Positions 46,156-55,795 of a stretch of DNA of 64,000 nucleotides are shown here, piece by piece. The notes beneath the pieces were generated by a model. That model saw only the letters and a list, made by a program, of their open reading frames with translations. It was not told the origin of the DNA and ran no database searches. The stretch covers positions 3,782,001 to 3,846,000 of the forward strand of contig JBAIAC010000001.1 in the NCBI GenBank assembly GCA_037349315.1, read 5' to 3'. Made by a program: the position numbers and the translations under genes. Each line of letters begins with the position of its first letter. Position 1 is the stretch's first letter. Source of the DNA: Chelydra serpentina (taxonomy: Eukaryota > Chordata > Testudines > Chelydridae).

Positions 46156-47804
46156 CCACTTTTTGTTACCTGTGAGAATCCAAGCTTTATTATCAGTACC
46201 GCATAGGAACTTGTATTTTGTATACTCAAAGGGACACTTTTGGGAAGAAAAATAAGGTGTATGGGATATTTCCTCTCTTGCAAGTGCAAATTCCAGCACC
46301 TCCAAACCCCTTCACCTTAGCAACTGCAAATGGAAAGGACAATTTGTTCACTGCCAGAGTTTTTGGATAGTTTTCACTGAATTATTTGCTCTGAATCAAG
46401 TGCTTTGGGATACTACCAGTTCTGCACTGTGTCAGGTGCTCCCTTGTGTCTTCCATACTTTGCATGCTGCTAACAAAACAAGGCAAAGAGGTTATATGTA
46501 TTTACAGGAATAGAACTGTGTAATTACAGGAGTGAACCTGTGTTAGAATGTCACTCTCTTCTGGGGAAATATATGCCCTCAAACCTATTGCCTGCCTCAT
46601 TTCCGTCTCATCCATAATACAAGGCTGGCTGAGATCTTCTCCTTAGAGCACAGATGATGTCTTGCATTGTGCCTTCCATACCCTCCATCATGAGGAAAAA
46701 TACTTCCATGTGGTTGTCTACTGGGCTCTTTCTCTATTCTCCCCCTTGACTGACACTACTCATTCTTTTTAATATTCATGGGAGCTTTGCACACTATGAC
46801 ATATACCAAAGGCAAATAGATGAGGTAGGTGCCAGAATGATCAGTTTTGATGGGCACAATGAGAAGGAGCATAGTGCAGATTCTTTTGCTTCTAATTTGA
46901 CAGTATGTCATATTCCAGGTTGGAGGTAAAACTCCTCAGATCTGCTGCTCCACTTTTCTCCAACTCCCCTGATCATACTGTGCTACCCACTACCTACTGC
47001 CTTGCTGACTTTCCTCATCAGCCTCAGCTGTGCTGCTGTCTTCAGTCTCCTCTCCTGCTGTTGCCATGCCATCCACTACTTCATACCTTTGCTGCACCTA
47101 CTGTGCTATCTACCACTGCCCTTGTGCTGCTGTTATGTCATTTCCCCTCCCTGCTGCATTTTCCCACCCAACTCACTGCCTTAGAGCAAACCTATTTATG
47201 TTGGATACAAACTTCACATTTCACAGAAACGATTATAAAAAGGGGGTGGAGCTAAGAGGTCAGAAACATGAGACGGAAGATGACCGTAGCAGCTGAGTTT
47301 TGAATAGAGTAAAGGGAGTGCTAAGTAGAGGAGTGTCTAAGTCACAATGTCTCTCAGGACTACTCTTAGTATTGTGCAGCTTAGAAACCTTGATCAGGAA
47401 TGCACCTAAAGCCAGAATCCAGCTCTTAAATAACAGATTCTGACACAGGAAACAGATACAGTAAAACACACCAAAGAGAACTGACTCTACCCCAGTGCTT
47501 GTACTTCTCCTGACTTTAACATTTTGTTAGGAAGAGGAAGTGGAAGGCATCAGTACTGACAGAGATTAAGCAGATTTAAACAATCTGTTTGTCCAAAGTA
47601 CTGTGAGGGAAAGTTGGTGGTGCATGCTAAATGGTAAATAATAAAATCTAATTGCCACATAAATGTGTGTGGTAATCCATCTTCCATAGAATCATCCCTC
47701 TGCCAATTACTTCACACTGTGGGGAGGTGGTTATGCTGTGTGTGGGGGTGAGGTGTTAAAGCATTCCAAATGCCCTTCATTGTATTCCTGCTCTCAACAC
47801 ACCT
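46156..47804. other. Intronic sequence left of the Harbinger element
   Basis: No gene or repeat recognised. 46960-47170 is pyrimidine-rich (CTGCTGTTGCCATGCC and similar), which explains open frames there. No Harbinger-type terminus was found between 47500 and 47805. Confidence 0.5.
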
Positions 47805-47808
47805 TTAA

Positions 47809-48094
47809 GCTCGCTGAAGCTCGCGAGGACAGGTGGCGGCAGGAAGACCAGCAGGCGACTCAAACGCTGCTGGGACTAATGAGGGAGCAAACGGACACGC
47901 TCCGGCGCCTGGTAGACGTTCTCCAGGACAGGAGACAGGAGGAAAGAGCCCCTCTCTATGTAATTTCCAACCGCCCTCCCCCGCCACAAAGTCCAATCCT
48001 CTACTCACCCAAAGTCACTAGGACGAGGGGAGGCAGGGGCCGTGGAAATAATCACTCCACCCCTGCAGACTGCTCCAGTAGCAGAAGGCTCTGA
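47809..48094 (+). pseudogene. Myb/SANT-like Harbinger accessory protein, C-terminal fragment
   Basis: About 95 residues remain: LAEAREDRWRQEDQQATQTL, LGLMREQTDTLRRLVDVLQD, then a proline- and arginine-rich tail (NRPPPPQSPI, RTRGGRGRGN) ending SSSRRL and a stop at 48092-48094. The glutamate/arginine-rich helix looks like a coiled coil, typical of the end of the Harbinger Myb-like protein, which binds the transposon ends and helps the transposase into the nucleus. The N-terminal trihelix DNA-binding domain is missing with the left end of the element. A start codon upstream at 47738 lies in unrelated intron, so no normal protein is expected. Confidence 0.75.
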
Positions 48095-48187
48095 TTTACA
48101 AAACTTTAGATGGGTCCTTTCCCTCCCTCCAACCGCACCCCACAACACTTCCCTGCCCAGGTTTCATCTCAAAACTATGCTCACCTT

Positions 48188-48193
48188 AATAAA
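48188..48193 (+). promoter_or_regulatory. AATAAA signal of the Myb-like gene
   Basis: An AATAAA hexamer 94 bp downstream of the Myb-like stop codon, in the same orientation, in the convergent space between the two Harbinger genes. Confidence 0.6.
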
Positions 48194-48749
48194 AATGTTT
48201 GCTTTGTACAGTGCTGTTTCCTTGACTTTCTTTCACAGGACGGTTTGGTTTTGGGGGAATGGGTAAGGGGGTTTGTAATTAGAGACGACAGGTGCCTGAA
48301 CCAGGGTACAGACAGGGGGAAAGGATCAACAGAAAGTCATACTCACATTGCATGCACTAGGCACACTTGTCATTCTGGGAGGGGGTTTTCATGTTCTCTA
48401 TGGGGGGGGGGGGTTAACTTTCTGGTTGGGGAGGGTGGCTGCTGATCTTTTGTGGCCGGCGATAGCCTGCATGACAGATCCATGCAGCAGGGGATCTGTG
48501 GCCGCAATCCACGGCCAAAAAGTCACACAGGCCCCACCACAGACAGTTGGGAATAGGAGGGGTTGATGGCTCCCTTGAAACAAGCTGTCCAGCACTTCGG
48601 ACTGCTCTGGGAGCAGGAGCATGTCATTCCCCAAGCTTGGAAGCGTACTTTCCAACACTCCACCCACTCCCCAACAGCGGTATGCGTCCCAGGTTAAAAC
48701 CTTTACCGAGAAACCAGTAATGGAGACGGTTTAAATAAACAATGTTTCC

Positions 48750-48755
48750 TTTATT
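48750..48755 (-). promoter_or_regulatory. AATAAA signal of the transposase gene
   Basis: On the minus strand AATAAA lies about 120 bp downstream of the transposase stop codon at 48875, a normal distance for a polyadenylation signal. Confidence 0.6.
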
Positions 48756-48874
48756 GTACTTTTAAAGCGTTGAATGAAGGGGGGGAAGGGGGTTGGTAAT
48801 TGGAGGGGATAGGCAACCTAAACTGGGAAAAGAAACGGGGGCAGTTTCAGCTTCTGGTTAAGCAAGAGTCACAG

Positions 48875-50158
48875 TCACTGGTTACCCAGCTCGCTCTGGA
48901 AGCTAGCTTTCAAAGCTTCCCGGATGCGCAGCGCGTCCCGCTGGGATCTTCTAATCGCCCTGGTGTCTGGCTGTGCGTAATCAGCTGCCAGGCGATTTGC
49001 CTCAACCTCCCACCCCGCCATAAACGTCTCCCCCTTGCTCTCACCGAGATTGTGGAGCACACAGCAAGCTGCAATCACAATGGGGATATTTGTTTGGCTG
49101 AGATCGGAGCGAGTAAGTAAGCTTCTCCAACGACCCTTCAGACGGCCAAAGGCACACTCCACCACCATTCTGCACTTGCTCAGCCAGTAGTTGAAGAGCT
49201 CCTTTTCAGTGTCCAGGGCTCCCGTGTATGGCTTCATGAGCCAGGGCATTAGCGGGTAGGCAGGGTCCCCGAGGATCACTATAGGCATCTCCACATCCCC
49301 AACAGTTATTTTGCGGTCCGGGAAATAAACACCCTGTTGCAGCCGTCTAAACAGACCAGAGTTTTTGAAAACACGAGCATCATGAACCTTGCCCGGCCAT
49401 CCGACATTGAAGTTGCTAAAACGTCCTTTGTGGTCCACTAGTGCTTGCAGCACCATAGAAAAATAGCCCTTTCGGTTAATGTACTGGCTGCCCTGGTGGT
49501 CCGGTCCCAGGATAGGGATGTGTGTGCCATCAATAGCCCCGCCGCAATTTGGGAATCCCATAGCGGAAAAGCCATCTATGATCACCTGCACATCTCCAAG
49601 GGTCACTACCTTTGAGAGCAGCAGGTCAACGATTGCATGGGCTACCTGCATCACAGCAACCCCCACGTTAGACTTGCCCACTCCAAATTGGTTCGCGACT
49701 GACCGGTAGCTGTCAGGAGTTGCAAGCTTCCACAGGGCTATGGCCACTCGCTTCTGGATAGTCAGGGCTGCTCGCATCCAGGTGTCCTGGCGCTTCAGGG
49801 CAGGGGACAGCAACTCACAAAGTTCCAGGAAAGTGCCCTTACACATCCGAAAGTTTCGCAGCCACTGGGATTCATCCCAAACCTGCAGCACTATGCGGTC
49901 CCACCAGTCAGTGCTTGTTTCCCTTGCCCAGAATCGCCGTTCCACAGGATCAACGTGCCCCATTGCCACCATGATTTCTACGGGCCGGGGTCCCGTGCTT
50001 TGCGAGAGGTCTGTGCCCCTCTCAGAGTTCATGTCCTCCCGAAGCTTCCGTTGCCTCCTCGCCCGATTTATCTGCATCTGATTCTGGAAAAGGTGCACGA
50101 TAAGGCGCGAGGTGTTGACCATGGACAGAACAGCAGCGATAATCGCGGAGGGCTCCAT
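48875..50158 (-). CDS. Harbinger (PIF/HARBI1-like) transposase, uninterrupted, 427 aa
   Basis: A DDE transposase/nuclease of the PIF/Harbinger superfamily, related to the domesticated vertebrate HARBI1 protein. Parts in order: a variable basic N-terminus (residues 28-40), a conserved block with WWDRIV and FRMCKGTFLELCELL (85-117), a helix-turn-helix-like region around ALWKLATPDSYRSVANQFGV (141-160), and the catalytic core. Candidate acidic residues are D210 in AIDGTHIPI, D298 in ILGDPAYPLMPW and E334 in VVECAFGRLKGRW; D260 in the conserved HDARVF is also kept. The frame starts at the first ATG (50158) and runs to a stop without any break. The enzyme would nick and join DNA at TWA targets, usually with the Myb-like partner, which is broken here. 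Whether it is transcribed inside a neurexin intron (sense with NRXN1) is unknown. Confidence 0.9.
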   Translation of the reverse strand: MEPSAIIAAVLSMVNTSRLIVHLFQNQMQINRARRQRKLREDMNSERGTDLSQSTGPRPVEIMVAMGHVDPVERRFWARETSTDWWDRIVLQVWDESQWLRNFRMCKGTFLELCELLSPALKRQDTWMRAALTIQKRVAIALWKLATPDSYRSVANQFGVGKSNVGVAVMQVAHAIVDLLLSKVVTLGDVQVIIDGFSAMGFPNCGGAIDGTHIPILGPDHQGSQYINRKGYFSMVLQALVDHKGRFSNFNVGWPGKVHDARVFKNSGLFRRLQQGVYFPDRKITVGDVEMPIVILGDPAYPLMPWLMKPYTGALDTEKELFNYWLSKCRMVVECAFGRLKGRWRSLLTRSDLSQTNIPIVIAACCVLHNLGESKGETFMAGWEVEANRLAADYAQPDTRAIRRSQRDALRIREALKASFQSELGNQ

Positions 50159-50515
50159 GCTCGCTGTCCTGTGGCGTCCGAGCTGTCAATCACCGGAAAA
50201 GGGCGCGAATTAATTGCCCGCTGGCGCTTTCACGTAGGGAGGGCGGGAGTGTGGGTCGAGTGACGACATTTACCAATAACCACCCTCGACACATTTTTGG
50301 CCCCAGAAGGCCCTGGGGGCTACACCCAGAATTCCAGTGGGCAGCGGGGACTGCGGGAACTGTGGGATAGCTACCCACAGTGCACCGCTTGCAATGTCGA
50401 CGCTTGCCCCGTTACTGTGGACTCACAAATTCGAATTAAGGTCCTTGCTGTGGATTCGCACGATCGACCTTGCAATATCGGTTTCACAAGTTCGGTTTAA
50501 GAAAAATCGAACTAG

Positions 50516-50539
50516 TCTCGTAGTGTAGACATACCCTTA
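50516..50539. repeat. Harbinger terminal repeat (preserved right end) with TTA
   Basis: CTCGTAGTGTAGACATACCC followed by TTA. Read inward on the minus strand this is GGGTATGTCTACACTACG, matching the start of the MITEs at 18759 and 28148 over most of about 18 bases. Confidence 0.75.
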
Positions 50540-51059
50540 GATGCATTTCAAAGTTTCACACATTACTGGTATAAACCTATGGATTTGGGCATTTCAGAAG
50601 GCTTCAGAGGCCAGCATCCAGACCATCTAAACCAGCTGGGTGCTGAGGAGATGAGTTGGGGGGTGAGGGACAGAGGGAAGGAATTTGCCGAGCTACAGAG
50701 CAGCTACAGAATTGCACTGCAGAGGCTACTTTTTATTGAGACTATCCTGGCTTTTGGTGATTTTCTTAAATCCCTAGCTTCTGGATTCTTTTGATTACAT
50801 GAGTATCTCAGCTTTGATTAAAACACAAGTTTCTAGCTGTCACAGCTTCAGAAAAAAGCTTGAAAAAGTGACCCCCTAAAGGCTCAAACACTGAAAGATA
50901 AATCAAAAGAACCATAAAATTAGTATTTTTAAAATCTCATGGTTCTGATGCCAATCTTATTATTTTTGTGGGGGCCGACTAATGATTTCTGAATGCTTGG
51001 CGTTAGTAATACTGCAAGTGTAGACCAATGGCTGGAGTAGCTTTCATTCACCTGCACAC
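50540..51059. other. Intronic sequence between Harbinger and Gypsy elements
   Basis: About 520 bp without a gene. 50935-51020 resembles the old repeat of 27300-27360 (AAATCTCATGG, GCCAATCTTATTATTTTTG, GAATGCTTGGCGTTAGTAAT). Confidence 0.5.
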
Positions 51060-51623
51060 TGTGGCAAGGCACCCCTTCTGCCTCGCCAGACTTAGCACTC
51101 TCTCCTCTTGCAGGGACAGGGCCTGGGGTAAATCAGCCCCCCACTCTGGAGCGTGTCTGTCTTCCCTCTTTGGGGCTTGTTTCTCAGAGTCTTTCCGGAA
51201 GGCCTCGGGGCAGGCCTGAGGAGTGCTCCTCTGTCAAACAAAGGGAAAAAGCCTATAACGCACCGAAACAAAAGGGCCCCTCACTGGGGCAGGTGTTGTC
51301 CTTTCACTGGCCCCAGGGTGTCTGTCCTTCCCCTAAACAGTCACTGGGCTTTGGGTGTCTCCCCTATGAGAAGGAGCACAGTCTCTCACACTGGAGAAGC
51401 CTATCTCCCTGCTGCCTCCAGCCTTGCAGCAGTTTGCCTCCCCCCGCCCCACCAGGAGAGAGACTTTAACAGGTTTCAGGCAGCCCTTAATTGCACTCAG
51501 GTGTCCCTAATTGACCTGAAGTAACCCCTTCCCATCTTGTAGGAAAAAGGGCCCTTAGCATTCTAGGGCTAACATACCTGTTTTCTCAGACCTCCTGCAG
51601 CTGTCCGGCCTGACTTTGTCACA
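51060..51623 (-). repeat. 3' LTR of the Gypsy element
   Basis: On the plus strand it runs from TGTGGCAAGGCACC to CTGACTTTGTCACA, so on the element strand it starts TGTGACAAAG and ends CTTGCCACA (TG...CA). It is 564 bp and matches 54781-55260 closely over its first 470 bp on the plus strand. Confidence 0.85.
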
Positions 51624-51637
51624 TACCCCTTCCCCCT
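51624..51637 (-). other. Polypurine tract of the Gypsy element
   Basis: On the element strand AGGGGGAAGGGGTA directly precedes the 3' LTR start TGTGACA, the position and composition expected for the plus-strand primer. Confidence 0.8.
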
Positions 51638-51689
51638 GCTCACCACCATGGGGTTGAGCTACTTGGGATGAGAAACAATGAACTCTTGA

Positions 51690-53500
51690 TAAACCATCAG
51701 TGTTGCCATGCTTGATCCCTGCCCTGTGTTGCATTCAGAAGTGGAAGGACTGCAACGACAGGAATCATCTTGTTATCCTTGCATTTCGTTCCTTGTTCTG
51801 GTACATCCATTTTAGGGGGGAATGGTCAGTAATGAGGGTAAATCTCCATCCAAGTAGGTAGTAGCGTAGGGTTCCATGGCCCACTTTACAGCAAGGCATT
51901 CCTTCTCTACCATGGCATACCTTTATTCTCTGGACAGGAGTTTCCTACTAAGGATTAGGACTGGATGTTCTTCCTCTCCTAGCATTTGAGAAAGTACATC
52001 TCCCAATCCAATCTCGGAGGCATCCGTTTGTAATACAAACTCTTTCTCAAAATCTGGTGCCACTAGTACTGAATTACTTGGGCTTTTATCAGGTCGGTCA
52101 ACGGGTATGCTCTGGTAGCAAAGTGGGGAACGAATCGCTTGTAGTACCCTACTATTCCCAGAAATGCTCTGACATGTTTCTTCCAGATTGGTCGGGGCCA
52201 ACTTTGTATTGCTTCTAACTTATTCAGTTGGGGCTTCACTGCACCTCTTCCCATAATGTAACTGAGGTATTTGGCTTTGGCTAGCTCTATGGCACATTCG
52301 GAGGGATTTGCAGTGAGACCTGCATCCCTCAGGGTATCCAACACTGACTCCACCTTTTCTAGGTGCTTCTCCAGTCTGGGCTATGTATGACCACATTGTT
52401 GAGGTAAGCAGCTTCATACTTGGCACGTGGATGTAACAGCTTAACCATGAGCTGCTGGAAGGTTGCGGGAGCCCCGTGTAATCCAAAAGGGAGGACAGTA
52501 TATCAGTACAATCCTTCTGGTGTAGAAAAAACAGTCTTCTCCGTGGCTTCCTTGGCCAGAGGGATTTGTCAATAAGCTTTGGTTAGGTCAAGGGTGGACA
52601 GGAATCGTGCTTTTCCCAACTGCTCATCTATCCGGGGATTCGGTCAAGGGTTTTATCTAACCCTAGATGTCCTCCAAACAAATGGCTATGAGCTAGGTTC
52701 AACGAGTCTTCGAGGCACCAGGAACTGCTCCACTTCTTGCTCTTGCATTTGGACTACTCTATATAACCGGTCCCTCTTTATCATGAAGCATGGCCCTGGG
52801 ACTTTTTGTTTCCCCTCCATTGGTACCCCCATTCACCTCAACTACCTCCTTTCTAATATTGTCATATAGCGGATCATTGGCTTGGTCTTGCTCGAAATTT
52901 CTAAATGAGGACCAATATGCTCAAAATCAAAGGGACCTATTTCTGTTTCCCCTCCAGGATTGGCCTCAGCAGAACTGGGTCCAGCTTCTGGCTCGTCAAC
53001 AACCCAAGTTGCCCCCCTACCAGCTGGACAAGAATGCCTCCCTATGAGTGCGACCTTTTGGTTCCTAGCCAAGATCCTGGTTCCCAACCTGTTGTCCACC
53101 CTCCTTTCTCACCTAGTTTTCCAGGGCTTCCCAGTTGCAGAGAACAAGTCCTGGGCAAATTCAGAGGAAAATGGGAGAGGGCTACCTACTGGGGCACAGT
53201 ATCACTCCTGGCATCACTACCTTCCATGGACTCACCCACCGGAATTAGATTCTCAAACCCTGGGAAGTCTCATCCTATGAGGACTGGATATGGGAGTTTA
53301 GGGACTCTCATGGTACTCCCCAGAACTTCAATTTGTATGGTCGGATAGTAGTTGACAGTGCCATGTACACAGGTTATCCCTGTGTGTTTGGCCCAAGACA
53401 GCTGATCTTATCCCACTAGTTTCCCTGAGACCAGAGTGACGGCATTCCCGGAGTTCACCAATGCAATGGTCTTTATGCCATTCATCTTAACCGGTTGCGT
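51690..53500 (-). pseudogene. Gypsy pol remnant: protease, integrase zinc finger, reverse transcriptase, RNase H
   Basis: Reading the minus strand: a protease motif IALVNSGNAVTL (about 53440-53480), where the usual DSG/DTG is NSG; a linker; then FMIKRDRLYRVVQ and, after a one-base frame change, LNLAHSHLFGGHLGLDKTLD (about 52640-52700), the HHCC-type integrase N-terminus. This runs directly into PRIDEQLGKARFLSTLDLTK of reverse transcriptase, so the integrase core and the first part of RT are deleted. RT continues with LPFGLHGAPATFQQLM and AYLNNVVIHS (expected YLDD). RNase H shows LQTDASEIGLGDVLSQ, MVEKECLAVKWA and HRAGIKHGNTDGLSR, then the polypurine tract. In-frame TGA codons replace tryptophan at least twice in RT and once in RNase H. 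Inactive. Confidence 0.83.
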
Positions 53501-53559
53501 GTACCTATGCAGGGTCATCACAACCCCCACAAGGTTGATTAAGCCACATGGGCCTGCAT

Positions 53560-54690
53560 GATCACCCAGGTTGCATTGCATAGGCTCCTCAGTGTTAGGA
53601 CATTGGGCAGCGATATGCCCTAGTTCGCCACAAGCATAACACCTATATCCCGCTCAGGCTATCCTCCTATTCTTTGGGGTATTGGGGGAAGGATAGCTCA
53701 GTGGTTTGAGCATTGGCCTGCTAAACCCAGGGTTATGAGTTCAATCCTTAGGGGGCAATTTAGGGATCTGGGGCAAAAACTGGGGATTGGTCCTGCTTTG
53801 AGCAGGGGGTTGGACTAGATGACCTCCTAAGGTCCCTTCCAACCCTGATATTCTATGATTCTATGACCCTCTCTCCCCAGTCCCCCAAATCCCTTTGCTG
53901 ACTCTGGACGATCTTCAGTGTCCTTTCTCCCTAACAAAGTTCTGCCTGATCCTTTGGGAGTCCTGTCCTTTGGGGTGGGGACTGATGTCTTGATTTTGCG
54001 CATTTCTTCCCCGGTAGTCCGAGAAAGTTCCTTGCCATTAACGGTCTCTCTACGAGGGCAACTACATCATTATAAGAGGAGGGGTAATTTTGGCTAACCC
54101 ATCCTCGTAGGTCTGGTGGTAATCCTCTCATGAACCTGTCCAGCACTATGATTTCTGTAATCTTCTCTGTGCTGTGGATCTAGCGTTAGATGGATCAGTG
54201 AAACAGTTGTGAGCTCGGCACCTTGCCGTCATGGAACCTTCCACTCATGGAACCTCTGGATCTCGCCAGGATCTCTTCCTTCAACTGGGGGTAATCTGTG
54301 GCTGCTTCTGCTTCCATGTCATAGTAGGCCTTCTGGGCTTCCCCCCACAGGAAAGGGGAGGATGCTGGCCCACTGGTCTCAAGGTCTGGCCTCATGTGGG
54401 GCCGTTCTCTCAAAGGTGAGAAGATATGCCTTCACATCATCTTCCACCATCATCTTTGGCAGGTAACTGCTGGCCCTTAGAGGGTCGCTTCTCATTAAGA
54501 CCATGTGTCAGAGTGGCCAGGGCCTTCAGCTGGCTCACGACCTCCTGCAGGGTGGCTCGATCCTGGGCTGTCTGGCTTATCAGAAGCTGATTCATCTCCT
54601 GTTCTGGTTGTGTCGACTCCTGTTGGACAGTCATCTGGGCCCTAGTAGCCTCTTGTTGTGCTGACATGGCCTGCACCAGTGCCCTCACTA
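53560..54690 (-). pseudogene. Gypsy gag remnant with CCHC zinc knuckle
   Basis: Minus-strand fragments in order: 54688-54437 (MRALVQAMSAQQEATRAQMT, a glutamine-rich helical N-terminus), 54413-54195, 54146-53931 ([20 protein letters not shown], resembling the capsid C-terminal/SCAN-like stretch of these Gypsy gags), and a knuckle CYACGELGHIAAQC at 53641-53600 with the C-x2-C-x4-H-x4-C spacing. The frame is broken several times and the SINE at 53684-53866 separates the knuckle from the rest. No functional capsid is expected. Confidence 0.78.
53684..53866 (+). repeat. tRNA-derived SINE with CR1-like tail, copy 2
   Basis: Plus orientation: GGATAGCTCAGTGGTTTGAG (A box), GGGTTATGAGTTCAATCC (B box), a linker with GGGGATTGGTCC, and the CR1-type tail CTGCTTTGAGCAGGGGGTTG, ending ATTCTATGATTCTATGA. 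It sits inside the Gypsy gag region, so it is younger than that element. Confidence 0.92.
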
Positions 54691-54760
54691 TATCATTAAT
54701 TTTTTTCGGGGGCGAGGGGGTGATTTACCTTGCTCTGGGATGGTTCTCAACGCCAATGCG

Positions 54761-54778
54761 ATCCCACCGCTAACACCA
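54761..54778 (-). other. Primer-binding site of the Gypsy element
   Basis: On the element strand TGGTGTTAGCGGTGGGAT lies two bases inside the end of the 5' LTR. The TGG start and position fit a tRNA primer-binding site; I cannot name the tRNA. Confidence 0.65.
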
Positions 54779-54780
54779 CG

Positions 54781-55265
54781 TGTAGCAAGGCACCCCTTCT
54801 GCCTCGCCGGACTTAGCGCTTCCTCCTCTGGCAGGGACAGGGCCTGAGGTAAATCAGCACCCCACTCTAGAGCGTATCTGTCTTCCCTCTTTGGGATTTG
54901 TTTCTCAGAGCCTTCCTGGTAGGCCTCGGAGCAGGCCTGAGGAGTGCTCCTCTGCCAAACAAAGGGAAAAAGTCTATAACACATCGAAACAAAAGGGGAA
55001 TACCTTTCCCTAGGCCCCTCACTGGGGCAGGTGTTGTCCTGTCACTGGCCCCAGGGTGTCAGTCCTTCCCCTAAACGGTCATTGGGCTGTGGGTGTCTCC
55101 CCTATGCGAGGAGCGCAGTCTCTCACACTGGAGAAGCTTATCTCCCTGCTGCCTCCAGCCTTGCAGCAGTTTGTCTCGCCCCACCACCCACCTGGAGAGA
55201 GATTTTAACCAGTTTCAGGCAGCCCTTAATTGCACTCAGGTGTCTCTAATTGACCTGAAGTAACA
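54781..55265 (-). repeat. 5' LTR of the Gypsy element, outer end missing
   Basis: On the plus strand it starts TGTAGCAAGGCACC and follows the 3' LTR until CCTGAAGTAAC near 55264. There the 3' LTR continues for about 95 bp more, but this copy turns into CAGGTCAATTAGGGACAC, an inverted copy of the sequence just before it. The outer part of the LTR, with the U3 start, is therefore lost. Confidence 0.82.
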
Positions 55266-55284
55266 GGTCAATTAGGGACACAGA

Positions 55285-55792
55285 CTCTCAATGGAAAGCA
55301 GAAATGGAAGCCTACATTATAGTAAATCCTCAGGCCACACTCTTGACTTCCTTTCCTACTCATGGAGAGTACCACAAAGTGGGATTCTATGTTGCACGGA
55401 AACTACGCAACTCTTAACTCCTACCGCACTTCCCCTGCACATTTCAGTCACACAGGTTCGAATGTCATAGTACATGCTATAACTAGGAAGACACTGGCAG
55501 GGTTTGTCACTGTATGTGGGGACCTTGGGTTTTAGGGGATGGGAGGTGGGTCAGGTTATGAAGAAATATGGACGATGACATCTCACCCATCATGTTTACC
55601 CGATAACAGTATCTGGAATTCTGCATCTAGAAAAAAAAGCTATTTCTGCACTGAGAGTTCATATCCCTCTGGCAAGGTCATTCACTTCTGCATGTTGATT
55701 CAGAAAAAGTTCATGACTAATGCTTGTTCATTTGTACAAGTTGCATTTTTAAATAAAATGTTGTTCTTTGCTTTTAAATAAAGCATTGGGTC
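55285..55792. other. Intronic sequence without a recognised feature
   Basis: About 500 bp right of the broken LTR. No repeat or coding motif recognised. Confidence 0.5.
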
Positions 55793-55795
55793 TTA

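Larger units (their letters stand above)
47805..50536. mobile_element. Harbinger transposon with one end missing and an intact transposase frame
   Basis: Two convergent genes characterise PIF/Harbinger elements: a Myb/SANT-like protein (plus strand, only its C-terminus is left at 47809-48094) and a DDE transposase (minus strand, 48875-50158, uninterrupted). Each has its own AATAAA signal. The right terminus reads TAGTGTAGACATACCC, ending at 50536 and followed by TTA, a target-type trinucleotide. The matching left terminus is absent; the sequence changes to unrelated intron near 47805. Base composition is GC-rich with CpGs kept, unlike the surroundings, which indicates a young insertion. Confidence 0.9.
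51060..55265 (-). mobile_element. Ty3/Gypsy LTR retrotransposon, decayed, Gmr1-like domain order
   Basis: Element in minus orientation: 5' LTR (54781-55265, incomplete), primer-binding site, gag with one CCHC knuckle, protease, integrase zinc-finger segment, reverse transcriptase, RNase H, polypurine tract, and 3' LTR (51060-51623). Total 4.2 kb including a 183-bp SINE at 53684-53866. The integrase core is missing, and the integrase N-terminus lies between protease and reverse transcriptase instead of after RNase H; that order is known from Gmr1-type Gypsy elements. No target duplication can be given because the 55265 end is broken. All frames are interrupted. Confidence 0.85.

Noticed and set aside
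53690..53760. tRNA gene-like A and B boxes
   Set aside because: The head belongs to a SINE with a CR1 tail; the same structure recurs twice more in the window, and no proper tRNA end follows.
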